Shown in pieces: positions 9,569 to 18,188 of a DNA stretch of 63,807 nt. The notes below the pieces were generated by a model. The model searched no databases and was not told the DNA's origin. It saw only the letters and a program-made list of their open reading frames with translations. The first letter of the stretch is position 1. Each line of letters opens with the position of its first letter. The stretch spans positions 45,572-109,378 of the forward strand of contig JAUNMR010000010.1 of the NCBI GenBank assembly GCA_030537455.1, given 5' to 3'. This DNA is from Planctomycetia bacterium. Its GTDB lineage: Bacteria > Planctomycetota > Planctomycetia > Pirellulales > Thermoguttaceae. Both the position numbers and the translations under genes were made by a program.

Positions 9569-10855
9569 ATGAAAGTATTGGTAGTTGGCAGCGGCGGACG
9601 CGAACATGCGTTGGCGTGGAAATTATCGCAGAGTTCCTTGGTTGATAAGGTCTATGTTGCGCCGGGTAACGCTGGCACGCAACTGGACGCAGAGAACGTA
9701 CCGATTAGCGAGCTTGATTTTCCGAAGCTGATCGACTTTGCTAAGACGCAACGTATCGATCTGACGGTCGTGGGACCGGAAGGACCGCTGTCACGTGGTA
9801 TTGTCGACGCGTTCGAGGAGAACGGTCTGCGTATTTTCGGACCGAACGCGAAGTCCGCCCAACTCGAAGCGAGTAAAATCTTCTGTAAAAAGACGTTAAC
9901 TAAGGCGTTGGCTCCTACGGCTCGTTATCAAGTCTTCCAAGGCGCTGAGGAAGCGTATGACTATATTCGTAGTTCTGACGAGGGGCGTTTTGTCGTTAAG
10001 GCCGACGGTCTTGCCGCCGGTAAGGGCGTGATCGTTTGCCACAATAAACTCGAAGCCGAGGACGCGGTTCGCGTGATTTGTGAAGAACGCGCGTTCGGTT
10101 CCGCGGGCGATCGTTTCATTATCGAGGAATGTCTCGACGGTCAAGAGGCGAGCGTTCTGGCAATCACCGACGGTCACACGATCATGACGCTACAGCCTGC
10201 GCAGGATCACAAAGCGGCTTACGACGGCGACAAAGGGCCCAATACTGGAGGTATGGGCGCGTATTGTCCCGCCTCCCTGGTTGACTCGCGTAAATTACAA
10301 TGGATCGAAGAGAACGTTCTGCTCCCGACGGTCTATACGCTCAATCGCATGGAAACCCCCTTCAAAGGCGTTCTGTACGCCGGTCTGATGATGACCCCGA
10401 CCGGTCCGCAAGTTTTGGAATATAACGCGCGGTTTGGCGATCCGGAATGCCAACCGCTCCTGTCGCGACTGCGTAGCGACCTATTTACTGTTATGCAAGC
10501 GACGGTGGACGAAGAACTTGATAAACTCGAGCCGCTCGATTGGGATCCTCGTCCCGCCGTGTGCGTCGTTATGGCAAGCGAAGGGTACCCGGGGTCTTAT
10601 GCCAAGGGGCATGAGATTTTCGGTCTGGACGAGGTCGCTAAGACGCCAGACGTCAAGGTCTTTCATGCCGGCACAACGATCGACGCCTCCGGCGTTGTAC
10701 GCACCAACGGCGGACGCGTCTTGGACGTGGTCGCGCTCGGCGATACCGTGGCGCAAGCCAAGGCAAAGGCGTATGAAGCGGTCAAAAAGATCAGCTGGAA
10801 TGGTTCGTGGTATCGTACCGACGTGGCCGACAAGGAGATTAACGCCAATCGCTAA
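9569..10855 (+). CDS. purD: phosphoribosylamine-glycine ligase (GAR synthetase)
   Basis: The protein has 428 residues from the ATG at 9569, where the typical N-terminus MKVLVVGSGGREHALAWKL begins; an earlier in-frame start at 9515 adds residues that do not match the family. It is an ATP-grasp enzyme that joins glycine to phosphoribosylamine in step two of purine synthesis. Diagnostic segments are GNAGT, VVGPEGPLSRGIVD, KADGLAAGKGVIVC, GPNTGGMGAY and LEYNARFGDPECQ. It is not next to the other pur gene of the window (purC, 17.1 kb). The length is normal. Confidence 0.97.
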   Translation: MKVLVVGSGGREHALAWKLSQSSLVDKVYVAPGNAGTQLDAENVPISELDFPKLIDFAKTQRIDLTVVGPEGPLSRGIVDAFEENGLRIFGPNAKSAQLEASKIFCKKTLTKALAPTARYQVFQGAEEAYDYIRSSDEGRFVVKADGLAAGKGVIVCHNKLEAEDAVRVICEERAFGSAGDRFIIEECLDGQEASVLAITDGHTIMTLQPAQDHKAAYDGDKGPNTGGMGAYCPASLVDSRKLQWIEENVLLPTVYTLNRMETPFKGVLYAGLMMTPTGPQVLEYNARFGDPECQPLLSRLRSDLFTVMQATVDEELDKLEPLDWDPRPAVCVVMASEGYPGSYAKGHEIFGLDEVAKTPDVKVFHAGTTIDASGVVRTNGGRVLDVVALGDTVAQAKAKAYEAVKKISWNGSWYRTDVADKEINANR

Positions 10856-10945
10856 GGTAAATAAGGTTAATAGCGACAAGCGTTAGGTTTTTTGACGTTT
10901 TAAGTAAGACACGCGCGTGGTAGTCGCGTGAGGAGCGAAAGAGGA

Positions 10946-11722
10946 ATGATCGAAGCGATTGAGCGATCTGTGCCGACATGGGACTATCCCAGTTACGAAG
11001 CGAACGAGCCGGTTGCGCTCTTTATTCCGTGCTTTGTCGACCAGTATAGTCCCGAGGCGGGTATTGCGGTAACTCGTGTCCTCGATAAACTTGGCGTAAA
11101 ATACGAGTACCCCGAGGAACAGACCTGCTGCGGTCAGGCCGCTTTTAACTCCGGATACTGGGATCAAGCGCGCTCGGTCATGAAGCATTTTGCGGAAGTC
11201 TTTGGAAAGTACCGCATTATTGTAACTCCGTCGGCGGCGTGTGCCGCGATGTGTCGCGTTTTTTATCAGGAGGCGGCGCCCGATACGCTCGAGAGTTCCG
11301 TTGGCGCGCGCGTCTATGAATTTTCCGAGTTCCTCGTGAACATCCTTGGCAAAACAGACTTGGGCGCGCGTTTTCCTCAAAAGGTCGCATTGCACGTGGG
11401 CTGTCACGGTCGACGCGAATTGGGCATGGCCAAAGCGGCGGAGTCCTTACTCAAGGGAGTTAAGGACTTAGAATATATTCCAATTCCCAATGTCGAGGAA
11501 TGTTGCGGGTTCGGCGGTACTTTCAGCGTTAAAATGTCCGGCACGTCCTTGGCGATGGGGCGCAAGAAGGTCGCTAATATCACAAAGGCTTACGAGCAGG
11601 GCGTGCGTGTGCTTGCGACGACTGATATGAGTTGCGCAATGCACTTTGGCGGTATTATTCGTCGTGAGCGGAAGGCGCCAGAGCTTCAGATCCGATACAT
11701 CGCGGAGCTTTTGACCGACTAA
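10946..11722 (+). CDS. (Fe-S)-binding protein with two CCG domains, LutA/YkgE-like
   Basis: The protein has 258 residues from the ATG at 10946, with AGGAGC nine bases upstream; a GTG at 10928 is less likely. It contains two cysteine-rich CCG modules, IPCFVDQY...EEQTCCGQAAFNSG and HVGCHGRRELG...VEECCGFGGTFSVK. These modules occur in LutA, GlcF and HdrB-like proteins and bind an Fe-S cluster or form a redox site. LutA works with LutB and LutC in lactate oxidation, but neither is adjacent, so the partner is unknown. The next gene begins 32 bases downstream. Confidence 0.88.
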   Translation: MIEAIERSVPTWDYPSYEANEPVALFIPCFVDQYSPEAGIAVTRVLDKLGVKYEYPEEQTCCGQAAFNSGYWDQARSVMKHFAEVFGKYRIIVTPSAACAAMCRVFYQEAAPDTLESSVGARVYEFSEFLVNILGKTDLGARFPQKVALHVGCHGRRELGMAKAAESLLKGVKDLEYIPIPNVEECCGFGGTFSVKMSGTSLAMGRKKVANITKAYEQGVRVLATTDMSCAMHFGGIIRRERKAPELQIRYIAELLTD

Positions 11723-11754
11723 ACGCTCGACTTAGCGTTTAAACGGAGAACGTT

Positions 11755-12756
11755 ATGCCGTTAGTAGACTTAACGCGAGTCATCCGTGAGGATATGTCTG
11801 TTTATCCTGGCGATCCCTACTTTGGTTCGCGCGCGTTTGCCGAGCATGCGTTGGACGGATTTCACGGCGCGTGTTATCAGTTGGGTTCTCATTTAGGAAC
11901 GCACTTGGACGCGCCGTTTCACTATTTTATCGACGGCGAGTCGCTCGATAGCTTTCCGCTCGATTTCTTTACCGGCGACGCGGTTTGTCTTGACTTACGC
12001 GAAACGTTGCGCACGCGTCTGGCTACCTTAAAGCACAATAGTAGCGAACGTGAACGTCGCGTGGCGCTCGAACTTACGCCTAGCGATCTTCAGGGGTTTG
12101 AAGTCTATTTGGACTCCATTTCGATTATTCTTCTTTGCGTCGATTGGCATTCTCACTTTGGAGCGCCCGACTATTACACGTCCTTTCCGTCGATAACTCC
12201 AGAGACCGCCGACTGGTTGGCGGACTATCCTAAGCTTAGAATCTTAGGTCTTGAGACTCCGTCCCTTTCCACAACGCCTAGTTCTGAAATTAATTTAACA
12301 CAAGAGATTAGGGGTGAGGAGCAAGACGCGTCTGCCTCGCAGTCGGCGACCACGGAACAGACTGCGGTTTCCGCTCAGGACGGTGAAGCGCTCTTTGACG
12401 CAGAGTTTTCTGAATATCTCCCGACGTCGCATGTGGCTGTGGAAGCGCCGCGTTTAACGTTAGACGTCGTCGCCACGCAGGAGCCGCTCAACGAGCTTGA
12501 ATTGTGCGCCGACGCGGAATGTCATCGCATACTTTTGGGTCGTCGCCCACCGATTTTACCACTGGAAGGTCTGGTCGATTTAGAGCGTTTACCTTTGGTT
12601 CAAATCTCACCGGGGGAGCGCGCGGCGTACGACTCTTCGAAAGTCTTTGAGTTCTTTTGTTTTCCTTTACCGATCAGCGGCGCGGACGGATGTCCGGTAC
12701 GAGCGGTGGCGCGTACGCAATCGGACGCTTGTCAAGGCGCTTCCTGCAACGAGTAG
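11755..12756 (+). CDS. cyclase-family (kynurenine formamidase-like) metal-dependent hydrolase
   Basis: This 333-residue protein has the family metal motif HLGTHLDAPFHY (about 46-57) and the C-terminal PLPISGADGCPVRAVA. Members hydrolyse amides or lactones (KynB-type formamidase, among others). The substrate is not predictable here. Roughly residues 172-252 are an acidic, Ser/Thr/Gln-rich insert that interrupts the domain between LRILGLETPSLS and ECHRILLG; the core on both sides is intact. It lies between the LutA-like gene and an exported protein gene that starts 4 bases after its stop. Confidence 0.8.
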   Translation: MPLVDLTRVIREDMSVYPGDPYFGSRAFAEHALDGFHGACYQLGSHLGTHLDAPFHYFIDGESLDSFPLDFFTGDAVCLDLRETLRTRLATLKHNSSERERRVALELTPSDLQGFEVYLDSISIILLCVDWHSHFGAPDYYTSFPSITPETADWLADYPKLRILGLETPSLSTTPSSEINLTQEIRGEEQDASASQSATTEQTAVSAQDGEALFDAEFSEYLPTSHVAVEAPRLTLDVVATQEPLNELELCADAECHRILLGRRPPILPLEGLVDLERLPLVQISPGERAAYDSSKVFEFFCFPLPISGADGCPVRAVARTQSDACQGASCNE

Positions 12757-12760
12757 CGAC

Positions 12761-14047
12761 ATGACGTATAATTTTATCCATAAACGAGTTAGAAGCGTAC
12801 GCGCCATGACGCTTGCGCTGGCGATCGGGTTGGTCGTTATGGCGCAATTTGTTTTTCAGAACACTGTAGCGTACGGTCAACGCGCAACGTTGCGTCCCGG
12901 CGGTGCGGCGTCGCGCGGCGTCCAGAACGCTAATCGCGGGGAATTAACGATTGGAACAGATCCCTTTGCCGCTCGTTCTAATCGTGAAGCTCGTAGCGAA
13001 CAAGCGCCAGGCGTCGCCAGTGACGCAACTTTGACGAGCAGTGAAAGTGATATAGCTAACACGAGCGTAGGCGGCGAGTTAGACTATCCCGATATTGTGC
13101 GCTTTAATAATGGTCGCGTTCTAACATGTCGTGTGGAGGGAATTTCCGGTCGCACTGGCGCGACGTTGGCGACGGCGCAGGGGCAGGTTATCGTTTCTCT
13201 AACGGAGTTGGAATCGCTGGAAGTCGCCACGAGCGCGGCGTTTCTTTCGGGCGTTGCATGTTATGAATCCTGGGAGGAGTTGGGCGCGCGAGCGCAGTTG
13301 CAACGCGCGGCGTCTTACTTTGAGCAGGCTCGTGCGCAGTCCACGCGACGCATTGAGAGGGAATGGGCGACTGCGAAATTGGCGCAGGTTCGCCATGCGC
13401 TCGGCGATTATCAGCGCGCGGCGGAGGAGTTTTTTGTACTTTGTCGCGCGGACGGTTACACGGCGTATCTTTCGAGCATACCGTTGCGCTGGCAGAATCA
13501 GCGTCTAAGCTTTGGCGTGAGCGAGGGCGTTGAACTAGCCTCTAGCGCGCAGAAGTGGCTTCAGGAGCGTGAGAACCCTAGCGCGCGCCTTTTAGCGGCT
13601 TCGATCTTGCTCAATAGTTCGGGCGCCACGGGCGAGCGCGCGCTTGCGACGTTACAGGCATTGGCGTCGAGCGCCGGTTCCGACGAGAACGTCGACGAGG
13701 AGCGCACGATGCGCAATATATCGCTCTTAGCGACGGCGCAGTTATGGCGTCGTACGCTATTAAGCGGGGTCAAGGCGACGGACGTTGCGAAGTGGCGCGG
13801 GACGGTAACGCTTTTGCCCGAGCAGTTGCGTAGCGGTCCCTCGAGCGTTGTTGCTCATGGGTATAAGAGTCTCGGCATGGACGCAGAGGCGTTGCATTTC
13901 TTCCTGCTCAGCGGTCTTTTGGGCGCGCAGGATTACGAGACGTCGCGAGCGAGTTGTCAGGAGGCGAGCGCGGCGTTGGAACGACTCGGTCGCACGTGGG
14001 AATCGCAATGTCTGCGTACGGAAACCGAACGTCGTTATGAGCGTTGA
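12761..14047 (+). CDS. exported TPR-type protein, unknown function
   Basis: The protein has 428 residues from the ATG at 12761. A basic start and a hydrophobic segment (AMTLALAIGLVVMAQFVF) form a signal peptide ending near AYGQ. A short beta domain follows (FNNGRVLTCRVEGISG, a pattern common in planctomycete exported proteins). The rest is helical, with TPR-like features (YFEQARAQS, ALGDYQRAAEEF, ALATLQALASSAG). No catalytic motif was found. The start codon follows the cyclase stop closely and the next gene begins 25 bases downstream, so a shared operon is likely. Confidence 0.75.
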   Translation: MTYNFIHKRVRSVRAMTLALAIGLVVMAQFVFQNTVAYGQRATLRPGGAASRGVQNANRGELTIGTDPFAARSNREARSEQAPGVASDATLTSSESDIANTSVGGELDYPDIVRFNNGRVLTCRVEGISGRTGATLATAQGQVIVSLTELESLEVATSAAFLSGVACYESWEELGARAQLQRAASYFEQARAQSTRRIEREWATAKLAQVRHALGDYQRAAEEFFVLCRADGYTAYLSSIPLRWQNQRLSFGVSEGVELASSAQKWLQERENPSARLLAASILLNSSGATGERALATLQALASSAGSDENVDEERTMRNISLLATAQLWRRTLLSGVKATDVAKWRGTVTLLPEQLRSGPSSVVAHGYKSLGMDAEALHFFLLSGLLGAQDYETSRASCQEASAALERLGRTWESQCLRTETERRYER

Positions 14048-14072
14048 GAGTCACAGCGACAGGAGCACAGTC

Positions 14073-15551
14073 ATGAAAGTCAAACGGACGTTACGCATCG
14101 CGACGCAGTCGGTCGCGTTTTTGGTTTGTAGCGCGTATCTAGCGACGACGCCAATTGTTTCGCCGCTTTCGGCGCAGGAGCAGGCACACGAGGCGAGCGC
14201 TTCGGCGGAAGATTCGAGCGATTCAACAGCTGAGCCTGATTCGAGCGCGGTCGCGAACGAGGCGATTGATCGTTATTTATCGGGTGACGTCGAGGGCGCG
14301 TACCAGCTCTTTGAAAACAGTTATAAGTTGAACCCAGACTCCGATCCACCGGGCGTTCTTGTGGCGCTCTTGCACTCTCATGCGGGTCGTTTTGCCGAGA
14401 TGCGCGCGAGTTTAGAGCAGACGGCGGAGGACTATCCCAGCGATCCGGAGGCGTATTTACAGTTGGCGAACGTCGACGTTCAGGAGCGCAGGCTCTTGGA
14501 GGCGGAACTACTTCTGGAGCGCGCCGATAGTTTAATTGAGACTTACGGTCAACTTCGCCCTGAGTCAAAGGCGCGCGCGACGTATCTCAAGGAGGAAGCG
14601 CTCACGACCCGAGCAATGCTCGCGGAGAAGCGCGGACGATATGACGTGGCCGCGGAGTTTACGCGCAAGTCGATTGAATTGAATCCCCAGAATCCCCAGG
14701 CGTTTTGGAATCTGGGCTATCTTGCGATGAAGCAAGGAGATTACGACGCCGCGGAAGAGGCGTATCAGAAGGCGTCGGAGTTAAATGAAGACTTGTGGCC
14801 CGGCTGGTTACAGACCCTGAGCGCATTGGATCGTGAGGACAAGGTCTCTGTGGCTAAGGGGCGTGTCGCTGGCTACTCCCAGAAGATTGAAGAGTGTTCC
14901 GCAAAGGAACGCGCTCAGTTAGCGCGACTGTATTTACGCTGGAGCATGGTGGAGGAGGCTAGTGCGATAATTAAGGAATTCGACGAGCGCAACGAGGCGC
15001 GTGAACTCGATCGTTGGTTGCTCGACGGGCTTTTGGCGCTTTATGCGAGCGACTACAATGCCGCGGAGCAAGCATATCGCAAAGCGGTCTTAATTGCGCC
15101 GGAGAACTTTGAGGCGACCAATGGTTTGGCGTTAGCGCTCTTGGATCAAGGGAATCGTGAGAAGTTAGTTCAGGCGTTGCAGATCGCCGCGCGCAACTAT
15201 CGTGCGAACAGCGATAACCAGGAAGCGGCGGCCACTTACGCCTGGGCGCTCTTCTTGAGCGGTCGCACGCAGGAGGCGGACGCCATCTTTCAGCCGATGT
15301 TAAGTTCCGGAATGGCGCTGGCGACGATCGCATACTATTTGGCGGAAATTGCGAACCTTCGTGGCGATAAGGATTTGTCGCGCGATCTTCTGTCGTTAGC
15401 CTTGTCGCAAGAGGCGAACTATCCCAAACGTACGGCGGCGCTTGAACTTATGGAGATTCTCGACAATCCGAACCAGGAGCAGGAGCAGGAACAATCGCCG
15501 CTCGACGATTTCGAGGCGGATCCCTTTAATGAGGAAGAAAGCGAACAATAG
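14073..15551 (+). CDS. exported tetratricopeptide-repeat protein
   Basis: The protein has 492 residues from the ATG at 14073, preceded by AGGAG. A signal peptide (TLRIATQSVAFLVCSAYLAT, cleavage near LSAQ) is followed by an acidic Ser-rich linker. Multiple TPR units follow, for example AEFTRKSIELNPQNPQAFWNLG, YDAAEEAYQKASELNEDLW and YNAAEQAYRKAVLIAPENFEATNGLALALL. The C-terminus is a Gln/Glu-rich tail. It is probably a periplasmic scaffold in an operon with the preceding exported protein. No enzymatic domain was seen. Confidence 0.85.
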   Translation: MKVKRTLRIATQSVAFLVCSAYLATTPIVSPLSAQEQAHEASASAEDSSDSTAEPDSSAVANEAIDRYLSGDVEGAYQLFENSYKLNPDSDPPGVLVALLHSHAGRFAEMRASLEQTAEDYPSDPEAYLQLANVDVQERRLLEAELLLERADSLIETYGQLRPESKARATYLKEEALTTRAMLAEKRGRYDVAAEFTRKSIELNPQNPQAFWNLGYLAMKQGDYDAAEEAYQKASELNEDLWPGWLQTLSALDREDKVSVAKGRVAGYSQKIEECSAKERAQLARLYLRWSMVEEASAIIKEFDERNEARELDRWLLDGLLALYASDYNAAEQAYRKAVLIAPENFEATNGLALALLDQGNREKLVQALQIAARNYRANSDNQEAAATYAWALFLSGRTQEADAIFQPMLSSGMALATIAYYLAEIANLRGDKDLSRDLLSLALSQEANYPKRTAALELMEILDNPNQEQEQEQSPLDDFEADPFNEEESEQ

Positions 15552-15611
15552 CAGAAAAGCTCGCAAAGCGTTCGTGACGCTGTGACAAGCAATAGCGCGA
15601 GTTAAAAACGG

Positions 15612-15650
15612 AACGTCGGTTCAGAGAGATTGAGCCGACGTTTCTTTTTC
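15612..15650. terminator. terminator between convergent genes
   Basis: A 12-base stem (15612-15623 with 15631-15642, one mismatch) is followed by a T-rich run to 15649. It sits between the plus-strand TPR gene and the minus-strand protease gene. Confidence 0.75.
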
Positions 15651-15687
15651 GGAAGGTCGTGGGGTTAGGCGAATAGCGGAAACCGTG

Positions 15688-16707
15688 TTATTCTAGGGGG
15701 GCGTTTGAGCGAGCTTGGACGCTGAGATCCAGTTCGTTATTGTTAAATACGTCGGGGTCTTGATTTGCGTTGTCAGATAGTATGGATTGTTGCGTGGCGT
15801 TAGGGCTGTAATTGGGATTGTCGCGGTATGCCAGTGGGTTAGGGGTAAAGCCGACTAATATGAAGGCGAGGGTAGCCCAGCCGAGGATAACGCGCGTGAC
15901 GCCGAGGGGTACGTTGTCATTTTGAGTCGGCGCGTGACGCAGTTTCGCAAAGAGAATCAGTAGTAGCAGTAGCGCCCAGTTCCAGCTGTTGGTCAGAACG
16001 ACCGCGACGCAAGCGGTGAAATAGAGTAATTTAGAGACGATATAAGCGTTTTTTCTCAGAAGTGCATAGAAGACGTGACCGCCGTCTAACTGACTCACGG
16101 GAAATAGGTTGAGCGTTGTCAGGAGCAGACCGACCCACGCGGCGCTCGCGAGCGGGTGCATGAGGATTTCATGACGTTGTGGATCGTAGTGTAGTATTAA
16201 TTTCGCAACCCATTGTAAAATCAGAGGTTCTCCGAATTCAAAGTAGCCGGGGATATCGTTGGGAAGTTCCAGCGCGCCAACCTCTTGAACATGGGAGAGC
16301 GCCATTCCGAGGACGAGAAACACGAGGGTTACGACCAGACCGGCGAGCGGACCGGAGACTCCGACGTCAAAGAGCGCGCGACGATCAGGGGTATTACCGC
16401 GCATAATGATAATCGCGCCAAAGGTACCCAGAGGGGGCAAAGGCGAGGGCAAAAAGTAGGGGAGCGAGGCGGGTACGCGGTACTTTTTGACCTGGAGAAA
16501 ATGTCCAAGCTCGTGACAGGTCAGAATCGTCATGAGCGGTACGGAGAAGAGTAGGCCACGCAGGAGCTGACCGTCGCCGTAAAAGTAGACGCCGACGGCC
16601 GTTGTGGAAAGAAACGAGAGCAGATAACACAGCGCGGGTAGTAGCCAGAAGGGACGGTTGCGCCATTGATTGCGCGCGCGTTTCAGAAGCGCTCTCACGC
16701 GCGTCAT
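15688..16707 (-). CDS. site-2 protease family (M50) membrane metalloprotease
   Basis: This 339-residue polytopic membrane protein has the zinc motif HELGH (in LTCHELGHFLQV) and the second ligand motif QLDGGHVFY in a later membrane segment, both diagnostic for the family. Such proteases cleave membrane-embedded substrates; the target is unknown. The fold is mostly hydrophobic helices, with no PDZ domain obvious, and a Pro/Asn-rich tail. Its ATG overlaps the stop of the small upstream gene (ATGA at 16704-16707), which indicates translational coupling. Confidence 0.93.
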   Translation of the reverse strand: MTRVRALLKRARNQWRNRPFWLLPALCYLLSFLSTTAVGVYFYGDGQLLRGLLFSVPLMTILTCHELGHFLQVKKYRVPASLPYFLPSPLPPLGTFGAIIIMRGNTPDRRALFDVGVSGPLAGLVVTLVFLVLGMALSHVQEVGALELPNDIPGYFEFGEPLILQWVAKLILHYDPQRHEILMHPLASAAWVGLLLTTLNLFPVSQLDGGHVFYALLRKNAYIVSKLLYFTACVAVVLTNSWNWALLLLLILFAKLRHAPTQNDNVPLGVTRVILGWATLAFILVGFTPNPLAYRDNPNYSPNATQQSILSDNANQDPDVFNNNELDLSVQARSNAPLE

Positions 16708-17000
16708 TTGTCGGCTCCGGAGTGTGGCGAGGCGTTGTCGACGCGTTTTGCGAATTCCGCCAGTTCCGGCGACGCCATGGGCAGATTGGCAATATCGACG
16801 GTTTCTGGACTGTATCGCATCGCCATAAGTTGTGCGTGCTCACGTTCTTCGAGGGTTTTGAGTACCTTTTGGGACTCCGCGCAGGCGCAACGACGCTTGA
16901 GCGCTCGACCGCTGAGGAACAACGGCAGTCCCAGCGCTAGCATAAAGAACGCAAAGGCTCCGAAGACCAGTAGTAACATGGGGAGTATGTTTGGCGTCAT
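16704..17000 (-). CDS. small single-span membrane protein with a CxC motif
   Basis: The protein has 98 residues from the ATG at 17000. An N-terminal membrane segment (ILPMLLLVFGAFAFFMLALG) is followed by RRCACAESQKV, a CxC next to the membrane, then a soluble helical tail. The layout faintly recalls small cofactor-insertion proteins such as NqrM, but the similarity is too weak to name it. Its stop overlaps the protease start by four bases, so the two are surely co-translated and perhaps act together. Confidence 0.65.
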   Translation of the reverse strand: MTPNILPMLLLVFGAFAFFMLALGLPLFLSGRALKRRCACAESQKVLKTLEEREHAQLMAMRYSPETVDIANLPMASPELAEFAKRVDNASPHSGADK

Positions 17001-17079
17001 GGAGAATTCCCAACGGCGTGCATTAGACTCGAGCGTAAGTAACGCACGCATAGGTTTTTGTAGCGTAGGACGGCAGGTT

Positions 17080-17967
17080 TTACTGCAACTTTTGACCGGA
17101 AAGTAATTCGAACGCTTCGATATACTTTTCGCGAGTTTTTTCGACAATATCCTCGGGCAATTGCGGCGGAATGGAGTTACGATCCCAACCGGACTGTAGC
17201 AGCCAGTCGCGCACGAACTGTTTATCGAAGGACGGCTGTCCTTTGCCGGGCTCATAGCGGTCGGCGGGCCAGAATCGTGAGGAGTCGGGCGTGAGCGCTT
17301 CGTCGATGAGGATCAGCTCGCCCTCGGCGGTGTGACCGAATTCGAACTTGGTGTCCGCGACGATAATACCGCGTTTGAGCGCATATTCACTACCGCGTTG
17401 GAAGATATCGAGCGACTTTTCCGCGAGCTGTTGCGCCACGTCGAGACCGACGCGTTGCGCGGTTTCCTCGAACGTTACGTTAATATCGTGACCGGTTTCT
17501 TCTTTGGTGGAAGGCGTAAAGATCGGTTGAGGCAGTTTCGAACTTTCGACCAGTCCTTCGGGTAGTTCGACGCCACAGACTTTGCCGTTGTTTTGGTATT
17601 CTTTCCATCCGGAACCGGAGAGGTATCCGCGCACAACGCATTCGATCGGCACGACTTTCGTTTTCTTACACAGGAGCGAGCGACCGCGGAAAGGTTCAAG
17701 GTCGACGCCTTGCGGAAAGGGCATTTCATCGACGTTTGTGGTGATCATATGATTTTTAACGCCGAGGGTTTTGAACCAGAATTCCGCCATCTGATTGAGA
17801 ACCTTGCCCTTGTCGGGAATGCCGGTGGGGAGGATCCAATCGAACGCGCTAATACGGTCGGTGCTCACCAGGAGAATGGCGTCGCCGAGGTCGTAAATAT
17901 CGCGGACTTTGCCACGTTTAGGATTGTAACCGGGTAGTGACGTTTGAAGAACAGCGGTGTTTGACAT
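17080..17967 (-). CDS. purC: phosphoribosylaminoimidazole-succinocarboxamide synthase
   Basis: The protein has 295 residues from the ATG at 17967 (MSNTAVLQTSLPGYNPKRG). It carries the SAICAR synthetase signatures KRGKVRDIYDLG, STDRISAFDWILPTGIPDKG, VVRGYLSGSGWKEY and DEALTPDSSRFWPADRY. The enzyme condenses CAIR with aspartate using ATP in purine biosynthesis. The length is near the yeast-type single-domain enzyme (about 300). A minus-strand promoter lies about 80 bases upstream. Confidence 0.97.
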   Translation of the reverse strand: MSNTAVLQTSLPGYNPKRGKVRDIYDLGDAILLVSTDRISAFDWILPTGIPDKGKVLNQMAEFWFKTLGVKNHMITTNVDEMPFPQGVDLEPFRGRSLLCKKTKVVPIECVVRGYLSGSGWKEYQNNGKVCGVELPEGLVESSKLPQPIFTPSTKEETGHDINVTFEETAQRVGLDVAQQLAEKSLDIFQRGSEYALKRGIIVADTKFEFGHTAEGELILIDEALTPDSSRFWPADRYEPGKGQPSFDKQFVRDWLLQSGWDRNSIPPQLPEDIVEKTREKYIEAFELLSGQKLQ

Positions 17968-18042
17968 GGTAAATCGACTTTCGTAACAAAAGCGTCGTAA
18001 GTAGCGGCACACGACGTGAGCGTCGCACACGAGGACGTAGAT

Positions 18043-18070
18043 ATTATACTTAGAACCGCGAATAGGACAA
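18043..18070 (-). promoter_or_regulatory. sigma70-type promoter for purC
   Basis: On the minus strand TTGTCC (18070-18065) and TATAAT (18048-18043) are spaced 16 bases apart, upstream of the purC start at 17967. Confidence 0.6.
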
Positions 18071-18113
18071 GGACGCGTAGCGAACGTACGCCAGTGGAGG
18101 CGGAACGTGAAGG

Positions 18114-18163
18114 AAATAAAAAAGCCCGAACCGTTGTTTTTTTTGGGGGAAGGACGGTTCGGG
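18114..18163 (-). terminator. terminator after the MurE-like gene
   Basis: On the minus strand GCCCGAACCGT pairs with ACGGTTCGGGC (18163-18153 and 18133-18123) and is followed by TTTTTTATTT. Confidence 0.85.
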
Positions 18164-18188
18164 CGCTGGGGGGATAGCGCGTCGACTC

